Positions 34,476 to 43,377 of a DNA stretch of 64,000 nucleotides are shown here, one piece after another (position 1 is the first letter of the stretch; every line of letters begins with the position of its first letter). Where the stretch lies: positions 6,572,001-6,636,000 of the forward strand of contig NZ_JASTLB010000001.1 in the NCBI RefSeq assembly GCF_030499535.1. Reading direction: 5' to 3'. The notes under the pieces were generated by a model, which was given only the letters and a program-made list of their open reading frames with translations, was not told the origin of the DNA and searched no databases. Source of the DNA: Streptomyces sp. TG1A-8 (GTDB taxonomy: Bacteria; Actinomycetota; Actinomycetes; Streptomycetales; Streptomycetaceae). The position numbers were made by a program, and so were the translations under genes.

Positions 34476-35432
34476 GTGCCAGCCTCCCGCCTGCGTCGCG
34501 TCGCCGTCCTCGTGCTCGAAGGGGCCAAGCCGCTCGACGTCGGCATCCCCGCGCAGGTGTTCACGACCCGGGCCAGCATGCCGTACGAGGTACGGGTGTG
34601 CGGCCCGGCTCCCGGCCTGGTCACCGGTGCCGACGGCCTGTCGTACCACGTCGCGCACGGCCTCGACGCGCTCGGCTGGGCCGACGTCGTCTTCATCCCC
34701 GGCTACCGGTTCCCCGACCGCGACGAGCCGCCGCCCGCGGTGGTCGCCGCGCTGACCGGCGCCCACGCGCGCGGCGCGCGGCTCGCGGCCATCTCCACGG
34801 GCGCCTTCGCGCTCGCCGCCACGGGCCTGCTCGACGGCAGGCGCGCCACGACCCACTGGCACTACACGCGGGCGCTCGCGGCGAAGCACCCGCTCGTCCG
34901 GGTGGACGAGAACGTCCTGTTCGTCGACGAGGGCAGCGTGCTGACCTCCGCCGGTGCCGCCTCGGGCATCGACCTGTGCCTGCACATCCTGCGCGGTGAC
35001 CTCGGGGTCGCCGCGTCCAACCACGCCGCCCGGCGCCTGGTCGCGGCCCCCTACCGCAGCGGAGGCCAGGCGCAGTACGTGCCGCGCAGCGTGCCCGAGC
35101 CCCTCGGGGAGCGGTTCGCCGCCACCCGCGAATGGGCGCTGCACCGGCTCGCCGAGCCCCTCACCCTCGAAGCGCTCGCCCGGCACGCGGGGGTGTCGCC
35201 CCGGACGTTCTCCCGGCGGTTCGCCGAGGACACCGGCTACACACCGATGCAGTGGGTGATGCGCGCCCGCATCGACATGGCCCGTGAACTGCTCGAACGC
35301 TCCGAGCGCAGCGTCGAGCGGATCGCCGCCGACGCCGGCCTGGGCACCGGCGCCAACCTGCGCATGCACTTCCAGCGCCTCCTCGGCACCACACCGACCG
35401 AGTACCGGCGCACCTTCACCCGGGGCGAGTGA
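34476..35432 (+). CDS. GlxA-family (AraC-type) transcriptional regulator
   Basis: 318 residues from a GTG at 34476. The N-terminal two-thirds is a DJ-1/PfpI-like domain (VAVLVLEGAKPLDVGIPAQVF; GARLAAISTGAFALAATGLLDGRRATTHWHY, where the nucleophile-elbow cysteine is threonine), the C-terminal third an AraC double helix-turn-helix (EPLTLEALARHAGVSPRTFSRRFAEDTGYTPMQWVMRARIDMARELLERS). Regulators of this family control amino acid, amine or carbohydrate use; the target is unknown. It is 123 bp after glpK, separated by the repeats. Confidence 0.92.
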   Translation: MPASRLRRVAVLVLEGAKPLDVGIPAQVFTTRASMPYEVRVCGPAPGLVTGADGLSYHVAHGLDALGWADVVFIPGYRFPDRDEPPPAVVAALTGAHARGARLAAISTGAFALAATGLLDGRRATTHWHYTRALAAKHPLVRVDENVLFVDEGSVLTSAGAASGIDLCLHILRGDLGVAASNHAARRLVAAPYRSGGQAQYVPRSVPEPLGERFAATREWALHRLAEPLTLEALARHAGVSPRTFSRRFAEDTGYTPMQWVMRARIDMARELLERSERSVERIAADAGLGTGANLRMHFQRLLGTTPTEYRRTFTRGE

Positions 35433-35553
35433 ACCGCCCCCGTCCCGGGGTGGCGAGATCCTTGCGAACCATGGCAACGGCGCCGCTGTCACCGGCGGAC
35501 GACGTGTGCGATCTTGGTGGCGCAGCAAGCGCACAGCGAAAGGGACACCACTC

Positions 35554-36552
35554 ATGACGCGCATCGCCATCAACGGATTCGGTCGCATCGGACGCAACGT
35601 CCTGCGCGCATGGCTCGAACGCGACGGCGATCTGGAGATCGTCGCCGTCAACGACCTCACCGAGCCCGCCACCCTGGCGAGGCTGCTCGCCTACGACACC
35701 ACGGCCGGCCGGCTCGGCCGCCCGGTGAGCGTCGACGGCGACGACCTGGTGGTCGACGGCCACCGCATCAAGGTCCTCGCCGAGCGCGAGCCGGCGCAGC
35801 TGCCGTGGGCCGAGCTGGGCGTCGACATCGTGCTGGAGGCCACCGGCCGCTTCACGTCCGCCGCCGCCGCCGGCGCCCACCTCAAGGCCGGCGCGCGCAA
35901 GGTCCTGGTCGGCGCCCCGTCGGACGGCGCCGACGTCACGCTCGCCTTCGGGGTCAACACCGACGCCTACGACCCGGCCGCGCACACGATCGTCTCGAAC
36001 GCCTCCTGCACCACCAACGCGCTCGCGCCGCTGGCCGCGGTCCTGGACGAGCTCGCCGGCATCGAGCACGGCTTCATGACGACGGTGCACGCCTACACGC
36101 AGGAGCAGAACCTGCAGGACGGACCGCACCGCGACCCCCGCCGCGCCCGCGCCGCCGGCGTCAACATCGTGCCGACCACGACGGGCGCCGCCAAGGCGAT
36201 CGGCCTGGTGCTGCCGAACCTCGACGGCAAGCTGTCGGGCGACTCGATCCGGGTGCCGGTTCCGGTGGGCTCGCTCGTCGAGCTCAACACGACCGTCGCC
36301 CGCGACGTGACCCGTGACGAGGTGCTGGCGGCCTACCGCGCCGCGGCGGACGGGCCGCTCGCCGGCGTCCTGGAGTACTCGGAGGACCCGCTGGTGTCGT
36401 CCGACATCACGGGCAACCCTGCCTCCTCGATCTTCGACTCGGCCCTCACCCGGGTCGACGGCCGCCACATCAAGGTGGTCGCCTGGTACGACAACGAGTG
36501 GGGCTTCTCCAACCGGGTGATCGACACGCTCGGGCTCCTCGCCGGCCGCTGA
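35554..36552 (+). CDS. gap: Type I glyceraldehyde-3-phosphate dehydrogenase
   Basis: 332 residues: NAD-binding INGFGRIGRNVLRA, catalytic cysteine in SNASCTTNALAPLA, histidine in the phosphate-site region RAAGVNIVPTTTGAAKAIG, and the closing WYDNEWGFSNRVID. Converts glyceraldehyde-3-phosphate to 1,3-bisphosphoglycerate. Streptomyces normally have one main gap with pgk-tpiA and one or two extra copies; here no pgk or tpiA follows, so this is likely an accessory copy. Ribosome binding site AAAGGGA ahead of the ATG. Confidence 0.95.
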   Translation: MTRIAINGFGRIGRNVLRAWLERDGDLEIVAVNDLTEPATLARLLAYDTTAGRLGRPVSVDGDDLVVDGHRIKVLAEREPAQLPWAELGVDIVLEATGRFTSAAAAGAHLKAGARKVLVGAPSDGADVTLAFGVNTDAYDPAAHTIVSNASCTTNALAPLAAVLDELAGIEHGFMTTVHAYTQEQNLQDGPHRDPRRARAAGVNIVPTTTGAAKAIGLVLPNLDGKLSGDSIRVPVPVGSLVELNTTVARDVTRDEVLAAYRAAADGPLAGVLEYSEDPLVSSDITGNPASSIFDSALTRVDGRHIKVVAWYDNEWGFSNRVIDTLGLLAGR

Positions 36553-36860
36553 CCGCGCGCGGTCCGGCCGACCGCCCGGCCCGCGCAAGCGGCACGGGCG
36601 GTCCCCTCCGGCACCGGACGCGACCTCGATGGGCCCGCGCCCGATCCGCGCTCATGGGACTCGGTCAGGGCGGTATATGGGACCACCCCACCGCGAAGAC
36701 CGCCGGAGTATGGTCGACGTCCGTAGCAGGGTGGGGTGCGCGGCGCCCACGATGGGCGGCGTGCCGACGCCGGGCCGTGGGCACGCTCCTGCACCGCCCC
36801 GCGCCCCGGCCCCGTCGGCACCCGCACCCGTGCCCCTCGGATCCGGAAGGCCGCGACCCC
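36553..36860. other. 308-bp intergenic region after gap
   Basis: A 9-bp hairpin (GACCGCCCG at 36570-36578 with CGGGCGGTC at 36595-36603) lies 18 bp after the gap stop and may terminate it. The rest should contain the promoter of the secreted esterase; I cannot point to clear elements. Confidence 0.45.
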
Positions 36861-38225
36861 ATGCGTCCCAGTCGACGAAGCACCCTGCTGTCCGCCGCCC
36901 TGCTCGCCGCCTCGGGGTTCACCCCCGCCGCCCGGGCAGCCGGCGGCGGCGCCGGGGGCACCGGCCGGCGCCGGATCGCGGTGCCCGGCGCCGCACTGCG
37001 GCGGATCTCCCGCCACGACGACCTCACCACCGGCGCCCTGGCCGGCACGCCCTGCACCGACGCGGCGGACTGGTCGGGGCTCACCGCACGGGGCACCCGC
37101 AACCCCTCGGGCGTTCCCGGTGTGCAGATCGACGGCTGTTTCCCCGACGCCCCGCGCCGCGCCGCCCCGCACGGCGGGCACCACGGGGCCCGGTTCGTGA
37201 TCCGGCTGCCCGACGGGTGGAACGGCGGGCTCGTCGTCACCGGCGCCCCGGGCACCCGCGGGCAGTACGCGATGGACACCGTCGTCTCCGACTGGGTGCT
37301 GGCCCAGGGCTACGCGTTCGCCGCCACCGACAAGGGCAACAGCGGCCCGGACTTCTACACCGACGGCACCCGGCCCGGCGACGCCCTGGCCGAGTGGAAC
37401 CGGCGCGCCACCGAGCTGACCCGGGCGGCCCGGGCCACCGTGGCGCGGTACTACGGGCACGCCCCGCGCCGCACCTACATGACCGGGATGTCCAACAGCG
37501 GCTACCTCACCCGCTGGCAGTTGGAGAACCACCCCGAGCTGTACGACGGGGGAGTCGACTGGGAGGGACCGCTGTGGCGGCCCGACGGGCCGAACCTGTT
37601 CACCTTCCTGCCCACCGCGGTCGCCCGCCAACTGGGACGGGCCGGTGACGAGGACATGTACGCGGCCGGATTCACCCGCGGCACGGAGTTCCTGTGGCCG
37701 TACCACGAGGAGGTGTACTGGGGCCTGACCCAGAAGACCTACCGCGCCGTGTTCGACCCCGGCTTCGATCCCGCCTGCCCCGGCGCGTCGGCGGGCACGA
37801 CCCCCGGGGAGATCCTCGCCCCCTGCCCCTCCGACGCCGGTTACGACTACGCAGCACGGCCCCGGTCGGTCCACGACGCCGTCGCCCGGATCTCGCTCAC
37901 CGGCCGCATCGGCAAACCCATGATCACCCTGCACGGCACCCTGGACGCGCTGCTGCCCATCGGCGTGCAGTCCGACGTCTACGCGCGCATGGTCGCCGAC
38001 GAGGGCCGCTCCCGCCTGCACCGCTACTACCGGATCGAGGGCGGCACCCACGTCGACGGCCTGTACGACACCCACCCGGACCGGCTGCGTCCGATCCTGC
38101 CCTGCTACCGGGCCGCCTTCACCGCGCTGACGGCCTGGGTGGAACACCGCGAGGAACCCCCGGCGAGCGGCACCGTCGCCCGCCCGGACTCCGGCGACCT
38201 GGTCAACACCGGGTCCCTGACCTGA
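36861..38225 (+). CDS. Secreted tannase/feruloyl-esterase-like alpha/beta hydrolase
   Basis: 454 residues. Signal peptide RPSRRSTLLSAALLAASGFTPAARA. The mature protein shows the nucleophile elbow in YMTGMSNSGYL, cap-domain cysteines, a late Asp region (LHGTLDALLPIGVQSDVYARM) and His in EGGTHVDGLYD. This arrangement fits the tannase/feruloyl esterase and 3-hydroxybutyrate-oligomer-hydrolase superfamily; which ester is cut is not certain. The gene stands alone and ends in an 18-bp stem terminator. Confidence 0.8.
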   Translation: MRPSRRSTLLSAALLAASGFTPAARAAGGGAGGTGRRRIAVPGAALRRISRHDDLTTGALAGTPCTDAADWSGLTARGTRNPSGVPGVQIDGCFPDAPRRAAPHGGHHGARFVIRLPDGWNGGLVVTGAPGTRGQYAMDTVVSDWVLAQGYAFAATDKGNSGPDFYTDGTRPGDALAEWNRRATELTRAARATVARYYGHAPRRTYMTGMSNSGYLTRWQLENHPELYDGGVDWEGPLWRPDGPNLFTFLPTAVARQLGRAGDEDMYAAGFTRGTEFLWPYHEEVYWGLTQKTYRAVFDPGFDPACPGASAGTTPGEILAPCPSDAGYDYAARPRSVHDAVARISLTGRIGKPMITLHGTLDALLPIGVQSDVYARMVADEGRSRLHRYYRIEGGTHVDGLYDTHPDRLRPILPCYRAAFTALTAWVEHREEPPASGTVARPDSGDLVNTGSLT

Positions 38226-38264
38226 CGGGGCGCCCGGCCCGCGGGGCACGGCGGAACACGCGAA

Positions 38265-38305
38265 GACGCAGCTGGACGGCGATGCCCTCGCCGTCCAGCT
38301 GCGTC
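38265..38305. terminator. 18-bp perfect hairpin between convergent genes
   Basis: GACGCAGCTGGACGGCGA (38265-38282), 5-nt loop, and exact complement (38288-38305). It sits between the stop of the esterase and that of the leftward small membrane protein, so works as a bidirectional terminator. Confidence 0.85.
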
Positions 38306-38333
38306 ACTTCGCGCCCGGGGTGCGCGGGGACGC

Positions 38334-38489
38334 CTACCAGTAGTGCCGCCGGCCCGCGACGGCGTGCCCCATGGAGCCCATGATCCACAGGATGGCGCCG
38401 ATCACGAGCAGGATGATGCCGATGGTCCACAGGATCGATATCCCGGTGAGGAAACCGACGACGAGCAGGATGATACCGAGGGCGATCAT
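38334..38489 (-). CDS. Small hydrophobic membrane protein (51 aa, DUF6131-like)
   Basis: ATG at 38489, TAG at 38334-38336. The product begins MIALGIILLVVGFLTG and has two membrane helices, the second ILWTIGIILLVIGAILWIMG, followed by GHAVAGRRHYW. This glycine/isoleucine-rich pattern and the RHYW end are typical of the tiny hydrophobic proteins numbered DUF6131 in Streptomyces; function unknown. Codon use is normal, and its stop faces the shared terminator. Confidence 0.75.
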   Translation of the reverse strand: MIALGIILLVVGFLTGISILWTIGIILLVIGAILWIMGSMGHAVAGRRHYW

Positions 38490-38615
38490 GACGTGCCTCC
38501 CGACGGGTGTGAACTCCTACCAGTCCGTGTGCCCTGAAATCGGAGCCGTACGTCGCCGGCGACCGGGAAACTTTCCGCCCGTCCGAGTCGGCCCCCGTGG
38601 ATCGCACCATCCGAC

Positions 38616-38682
38616 TCGAAGCAACATTTCAAGACACGTCCAAAACTTTAAATAAGGTCGAAGCAACAAATCTTGACACGTC
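38616..38682 (+). promoter_or_regulatory. Two 25-bp imperfect direct repeats upstream of the arabinofuranosidase gene
   Basis: Repeats at 38616-38640 and 38658-38682 share TCGAAGCAACA and GACACGTC, differing only in the six central bases. They are offset by 42 bp, about four helical turns, in an AT-rich patch that is unusual for this window. This looks like a tandem activator or repressor site. Confidence 0.55.
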
Positions 38683-38701
38683 AGAACGTCTTCCGTACGT
38701 T
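38673..38701 (+). promoter_or_regulatory. Candidate promoter of the arabinofuranosidase gene
   Basis: TTGACA (38673-38678), 17 nt, then TACGTT (38696-38701). The -35 element lies inside the second direct repeat, so a protein bound there would affect transcription. The start codon is 80 bp downstream. Confidence 0.45.
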
Positions 38702-38780
38702 CCGCACCAGCCGCAACGAACCCGAACCCGGTTGTGGGGTCCGCCAGTTGGAGCACGTCCCGTCCTGCGAGGAGCAGACG

Positions 38781-40691
38781 ATGCGCGGAAAGAGATCTGC
38801 CGTTCCCCGGGCCGCCGCAGACGCCGGGGCCCGCACCTCCCGGCCGGCCGGGCCACCCCGGCGGCCCCACGGACGACCGCTGTCCGTCCTGTCCGCCCTG
38901 GCGCTGCTGCTGGGCGCCCTCGTCGGCCTGGCCGCCCCTTCCCAGGCCGCCGCCCAGGCGCCCTGCGACATCTACGGTGCCGCCGGCACCCCCTGCGTCG
39001 CCGCGCACAGCACGACCCGCGCGCTCTTCGCCTCCTACAACGGTCCCTTGTACCGCGTCACACGGACCTCCGACGGAGCCACGGCCGACATCGGCCTGCT
39101 GTCCGCGGGCGGCTACGCGAACGCCGTCCAGCAGGACACGTTCTGCGGCGGCTCGACGTGCCGGATCACCAAGATCTACGACCAGACCTCCCGGCACAAC
39201 GACCTGGCGCCGGGCCCGGCCGGCACCGCCGGCATGGGTGCGGACCGCGGGGCGGACGCGAGCGAGATCGCGGTCACCGCCGGCGGACACAAGGTCTACG
39301 GCGTGTGGATCTCGCCCGGCGTCGGCTACCGGTACACCGGGGTGGCCTCGGGCGTGGCGGTCAACGGCCAGGCCGAGGGCGCCTACATGGTCGCCAGCGG
39401 CACCCACGTCGGCTCCGCCTGCTGCTTCGACTACGGCAACGCGGAGAGCACGCCAGCCGACACCGGCAACGGCCACATGGACGCGGTCAGCATCGCGACC
39501 ACGTGCTACTTCGCGCCGTGCACCGGTTCAGGCCCCTGGATCGAGGCCGACCTGGAGAACGGCATGTTCCAGGGCGACAACGGCTCCAACACCGCCAACC
39601 GCGGCAACAACAGCGCCTTCGTCACGGCGGTGCTGAAGAACAACGGCCAGACGCGGTACGCCCTCAAGGGCGGCGACTCCCAGTCCGGGGCACTGACCAC
39701 CTGGTGGGACGGCGCCCTGCCCACCCGCGGCGGCTACCAGCCGATGCACCAGGAGGGCGGCATCATCCTCGGCACGGGCGGCGACAACAGCAACTGGAAC
39801 ATGGGCACGTTCTTCGAGGGCGTGATGGTCTCCGGCTACCCGACCGACGCCGCCGAGAACGCCGTGCAGGCGAACGTCGTCTCGGTCGGGTACGCGGGCC
39901 GGACGAACGTGCCCAACGGTCCGCAGGGCACCGTCACCGGTCCGGGCGGCAAGTGCGTCGACGTCGCGGCCGACGACACGGGCGTCAACGGCACCGCCGT
40001 CCAGCTGTGGGACTGCCAGTCCTACGCCGAGGACCAGCACTGGACCCACAACCCCGACGGCTCGCTCGGCACGCTCGGCCGGTGCTTGGACGTCAACGGC
40101 AACGGCACGGCGAACGGCACGCAGGTCGAGCTGTGGGACTGCAACGGCGTCGGCGGCCAGAAGTGGGTGCAGCAGGCCGACGGTTCGCTGCTCAATCCCC
40201 AGTCCGGCCGGTGCCTCGACTCGCCCAGCGGCGCCACCGCCAACGGCACCCGGCTGCAGATCTACGACTGCAACGGGTCGGCGGCGCAGAAGTTCTCGGT
40301 CAACGGCGGCGCCCCCGTCACCGGTCCGGGCGGCAAGTGCGTCGACGTCGCGGCCGACGACACGGGCGTCAACGGCACCGCCGTCCAGCTGTGGGACTGC
40401 CAGACCTGGTCCGTCGACCAGCACTGGTTCCACCGCGCCGACGGCTCGCTCGGCACGCTCGGCCGGTGCCTGGACGTCAACGGCAACGGCACGGTGAACG
40501 GCACGCAGGTCGAGCTGTGGGACTGCAACGGCGTCGGCGGCCAGAAGTGGGTGCAGCAGGCCGACGGTTCGCTGCTCAACCCCCAGTCCGGCCGGTGCCT
40601 CGACTCGCCCAGCGGCGCCACCGCCAACGGCACCCGGCTGCAGATCTACGACTGCAACGGGTCGGCGGCGCAGAAGTTCCACCTCACCTGA
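38781..40691 (+). CDS. Secreted GH54 alpha-L-arabinofuranosidase with ricin-type lectin repeats
   Basis: 636 residues behind GCGAGGAGCAG. Signal peptide ending ..GLAAPSQAAAQA. Residues ~60-380 are an AbfB catalytic domain: PCDIYGAAGTPCVAAHSTTRALF, ITKIYDQTSRHNDL, the vicinal cysteines and nucleophile glutamate in ACCFDYGNAE, and the acid/base region GGDNSNWNMGTFFEG. Instead of the fungal AbfB carbohydrate-binding domain, the C-terminus has ricin-type beta-trefoil lectin repeats (GKCVDVAADD; GRCLDVNGNGT; GRCLDSPSGATANGTRLQIYDCNG) present twice in near-identical copies. It should release arabinofuranose from arabinan or arabinogalactan outside the cell. Activity on beta-galactofuranosides is conceivable given the neighbouring importer. 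Confidence 0.92.
   Translation: MRGKRSAVPRAAADAGARTSRPAGPPRRPHGRPLSVLSALALLLGALVGLAAPSQAAAQAPCDIYGAAGTPCVAAHSTTRALFASYNGPLYRVTRTSDGATADIGLLSAGGYANAVQQDTFCGGSTCRITKIYDQTSRHNDLAPGPAGTAGMGADRGADASEIAVTAGGHKVYGVWISPGVGYRYTGVASGVAVNGQAEGAYMVASGTHVGSACCFDYGNAESTPADTGNGHMDAVSIATTCYFAPCTGSGPWIEADLENGMFQGDNGSNTANRGNNSAFVTAVLKNNGQTRYALKGGDSQSGALTTWWDGALPTRGGYQPMHQEGGIILGTGGDNSNWNMGTFFEGVMVSGYPTDAAENAVQANVVSVGYAGRTNVPNGPQGTVTGPGGKCVDVAADDTGVNGTAVQLWDCQSYAEDQHWTHNPDGSLGTLGRCLDVNGNGTANGTQVELWDCNGVGGQKWVQQADGSLLNPQSGRCLDSPSGATANGTRLQIYDCNGSAAQKFSVNGGAPVTGPGGKCVDVAADDTGVNGTAVQLWDCQTWSVDQHWFHRADGSLGTLGRCLDVNGNGTVNGTQVELWDCNGVGGQKWVQQADGSLLNPQSGRCLDSPSGATANGTRLQIYDCNGSAAQKFHLT
39933..40684 (+). repeat. Tandem ~384-bp duplication encoding two ricin-type lectin domains
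   Basis: The segment from 39933 recurs from 40317, an offset of 384 bp or 128 codons, with only a few changes (for example SYAEDQHWTHNPDG versus TWSVDQHWFHRADG). Near-identity at DNA level implies a recent duplication or ongoing gene conversion. Confidence 0.9.
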
Positions 40692-40770
40692 CGACCGGGC
40701 GGGGGCGGGGCCGGCCCGGTCCCCGCCCCCGCCGCCGCGCACCGGCCCCCGCACCGCCTAGGGTGCGGCC

Positions 40771-41550
40771 ATGACCTCCCAGGCGTACCTCTCCGAACTG
40801 TTCTCGCTGGACGACCGGGTCGCCGTCGTGACCGGCGGCAGCTCCGGCATCGGCCGGGCCGTCGCCGGAGCCCTCGCCCGGGCGGGCGCGAGCGTCGTGG
40901 TCGTCGCCCGCGGGAGGGAACGACTGGCGCAGACCACCGCCGAGCTGGCGGCCCACGGCTGCCGGGCGGCCTGGGTGGCCGCCGATCTGAGCACGCGCGA
41001 CGGCGTGCGCGCGGCGGCCGAGGAAGCGGCCGGGGTGTTCGGGGAGCCCGACATCCTCGTCAACTCCGCCGGGATCAACCTGCGGCCCCCCATGGACGAC
41101 CTGGACGAGGACGTGTGGGACACCACCATGGCCGTGAACCTGGAGGCGCCCCACCTCCTGGGCCGGCGGTTCGGGCCCGGCATGGCCGAACGGGGCTTCG
41201 GGCGGATCATCCACATCAGCTCCCAGCAGGCGCACCGGGCGTTCGTGCGGAGCGGCGCCTACGGCGTCTCCAAGGGGGCGCTGGAGGCGCTGGCCCGCTC
41301 CCAGGCCGAGGCCTGGTCGCCCCACGGCGTCACCTGCAACACCCTCGTGCCGGGGTTCGTCATGACGCCGCTCAACGCCCGCCTGTCCTCGGACCCCGCG
41401 ACGGTGGCGGCCCTCGCCGCCCGCACGATGACCGGACGCAACGGCCTGGCCGAGGACTTCGCGGGCGCGGCGGTCTTCCTGGCCGGCCGCGCCGCCGCCT
41501 ACGTCACCGGCCAGTCCCTCTTCGTGGACGGCGGCTTCTCCGTGCACTGA
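40771..41550 (+). CDS. SDR family oxidoreductase
   Basis: 259 residues, classical SDR: cofactor loop TGGSSGIGRAVA, NSAG, catalytic HISSQQAH and YGVSKGALEAL, and a C-terminal VTGQSLFVDGGFSVH. The overall pattern is closest to gluconate-5-dehydrogenase/sugar-alcohol-type SDRs, though this is weakly predictive. Coming right after an arabinofuranosidase and before sugar importers, a role in oxidising a released sugar is plausible but unproven. Confidence 0.9.
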   Translation: MTSQAYLSELFSLDDRVAVVTGGSSGIGRAVAGALARAGASVVVVARGRERLAQTTAELAAHGCRAAWVAADLSTRDGVRAAAEEAAGVFGEPDILVNSAGINLRPPMDDLDEDVWDTTMAVNLEAPHLLGRRFGPGMAERGFGRIIHISSQQAHRAFVRSGAYGVSKGALEALARSQAEAWSPHGVTCNTLVPGFVMTPLNARLSSDPATVAALAARTMTGRNGLAEDFAGAAVFLAGRAAAYVTGQSLFVDGGFSVH

Positions 41551-41578
41551 GCCCGCGGGAAGCCGCCGCCGGGCGGGG

Positions 41579-42031
41579 TCACTGACCGCCGAGCCCCGTC
41601 GTGGCGACGGACTTGACGATGTGCCGCTGGAAGAACACGAAGACGGCGACCAGGGGCAGGGCCGCCAGCACGGCCGAGGCCATCGTCTGCGCGTACTGGA
41701 TCCCGTAGGCGTCCTTCACCGAGGTGATGCCGACCGGCAGGGTCATCAGGGCCGGGTCGGACGTCGAGACGAAGGGCCACAGGAAGTTGTTCCAGGCACC
41801 GATGAACACGAAGATCGACACGGCCGCCAGCATGGGCCGCGACAGCGGCAGCAGCCACACCACGGCGAGCACCGCCAGCACGGCGAGCGCCAGCACGCGC
41901 GCCAGGCGGCTCTCCCCGAGAACGAGGCTCGTGCGCGGTCCGCCGCCCCGGTGGCCGCGTGCGCGCCTGCGCGCGGGTGCGGGGGAGCGCGGCGCGACCG
42001 CCGGGCGGACGGGCAGTTCGGTGGAGGTCAT
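41579..42031 (-). pseudogene. MalG-type sugar ABC permease with internal deletion
   Basis: 150 residues. A charged N-terminal tail and first membrane helix (VLALAVLAVLAVVWLLPL) jump directly to the C-terminal part (SRPMLAAVSIFVFIGAWNNFLWPFVSTSDPALMTLPVGI.. ending VKSVATTGLGGQ). The middle four helices, including the EAA loop that docks the ATPase, are missing; typical MalG-like proteins are ~280 residues. The frame stays open across the deletion, but the product cannot form a permease. Confidence 0.75.
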
Positions 42032-42032
42032 G

Positions 42033-42345
42033 TCACTTCTCCCGGCGGCGGAGGGCGGCGTACTGCGCCGCGGAGGCGATCAGGACGAGGGCGAAGAAGA
42101 TGTAGCTGATCGCCGAGGCGTAACCGAGCCGGTAGCCGGTGAAGCCGATGTCGTAGACGTACTCGACGACCGGTCGGGTGGAGCCGTTGGGGCCGCCCTT
42201 GGTCAGCAGGTACACCTGGTCGAACACCTTCAGGGAGGCTAGGACCTGCAGGACCGTGATGACGACGGTGATCCGGCTCAGCTGGGGCAGCGTGATCGAC
42301 CACAGCCTGCGCCACGCCCCGGCCCCGTCGATGGCCGCCCTCCCC
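42033..42345 (-). pseudogene. MalF-type sugar ABC permease, C-terminal fragment
   Basis: Reading leftward, the EAA-type loop AIDGAGAWRRLWSITLPQL is followed by LASLKVFDQVYLLTKGGPNGSTRPVVEYVYDIGFTGYRLGYASAISYIFFALVLIASAAQYAALRRREK and a stop, the normal end of a MalF-like permease. Everything upstream (about 200 residues) is gone; the fragment begins right after the stop of the YjfF-like gene. With the deleted MalG gene 1 bp downstream, it is the rest of a MalEFG-type importer, probably lost when the present importer operon arrived or rearranged. Confidence 0.75.
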
Positions 42346-43377
42346 TCACAGCACCCGCCGGCGGCGTCCCAGCCAGGTCTGCGCGATGACGACCACCGCC
42401 AGGAACGCCCCGCTGACCACCTGCTGGTAGGCGGAGTCCAGGGAGCCGATCTGGTTGATGACGTTCTGGATCACCTTCAGCAGCGCCACCCCCACCAGGG
42501 ATCCGCTGAGGAAACCGAAACCGCCGGTGAGCAGGGTGCCGCCGATGACGACCGCCGAGATGGCCTCCAGCTCCATCCCGGAGCCGAGGATCGTCACGCC
42601 GGACACCAGCCAGGCCGCGTTCAGGGCACCGGCCAGGCCCGCGCACAGGCCCGACAGGGTGTACACACCGACCTTGGTCCGGGCCACCGGCACGCCCATC
42701 AGGGCCGCCGCGTCCTCGTTGCCGCCGACGGCGTACACGTACTGGCCGAACCGGGTGCGCCGCAGGACCAGTGCGCCCAGCACGAACAGCACGAGCGTGA
42801 TCCACACCGGCGCGCCGACGCCGAGCAGCGAGCCCTGCCCGAGCCGGGCGAAGAAGGAGTCCTTGTCCACCAGGTACGTCCGGGATCCCTCGTCGGTGAG
42901 CGAGAGCAGCACGCCCCGCGCACCCAGCATGGCGGCCAGCGTGACGATGAACGGCGCCAGCCGGGAGCGGGCGATCAGCAGCCCGTTGACCAGGCCGATC
43001 AGCCCGCACACCGCGAGCGGCAGCAGCAGTGCCACCACGGTGCCGTACTGCGAGCCCCACGCGGCGAGCACCCCGCCGAGGGCGAACAGCGAGCCGACGG
43101 ACAGGTCGATCCCGCCGGTGACGATCACGAAGGTCATGCCGAGGGCGACGACGGCGAGGAAGGCCGACGACAGCGCCATGTTCTCCAGGTTGTCGCCGGT
43201 CAGGAAGGTGTCGAAGCTCAGCGACGCCGCCACCATGGCGATCACGAGGGTGACCAGGGCGCCGTGCTGCTGGGCGAGCGCGCTCAGGCGCTCCGCGCGG
43301 CCGGCGCCGGGCGGGTCGTCGGTCACGGGGGCGGAGCCGTCGGTCCGCATGGTGGCTTCCCCGGTCTCCGTGGTCAT
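42346..43377 (-). CDS. yjfF: Sugar ABC transporter permease, YjfF-like
   Basis: 343 residues, a BPD_transp_2 (RbsC/YjfF) permease with ~9 helices. Signatures: FLTGDNLENMALSSAFLAVVALGMTFVIVTGGIDLSVGSLFALGGVLAA, FIVTLAAMLGARGVLLSL and RTRFGQYVYAVGGNEDAAALMGVPVARTKVGVYTLSGLCAGLAG. It is the second permease of the importer, overlapping the first by ATGA (43374-43377). In E. coli the pair YtfT/YjfF moves galactofuranose. Confidence 0.9.
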   Translation of the reverse strand: MTTETGEATMRTDGSAPVTDDPPGAGRAERLSALAQQHGALVTLVIAMVAASLSFDTFLTGDNLENMALSSAFLAVVALGMTFVIVTGGIDLSVGSLFALGGVLAAWGSQYGTVVALLLPLAVCGLIGLVNGLLIARSRLAPFIVTLAAMLGARGVLLSLTDEGSRTYLVDKDSFFARLGQGSLLGVGAPVWITLVLFVLGALVLRRTRFGQYVYAVGGNEDAAALMGVPVARTKVGVYTLSGLCAGLAGALNAAWLVSGVTILGSGMELEAISAVVIGGTLLTGGFGFLSGSLVGVALLKVIQNVINQIGSLDSAYQQVVSGAFLAVVVIAQTWLGRRRRVL

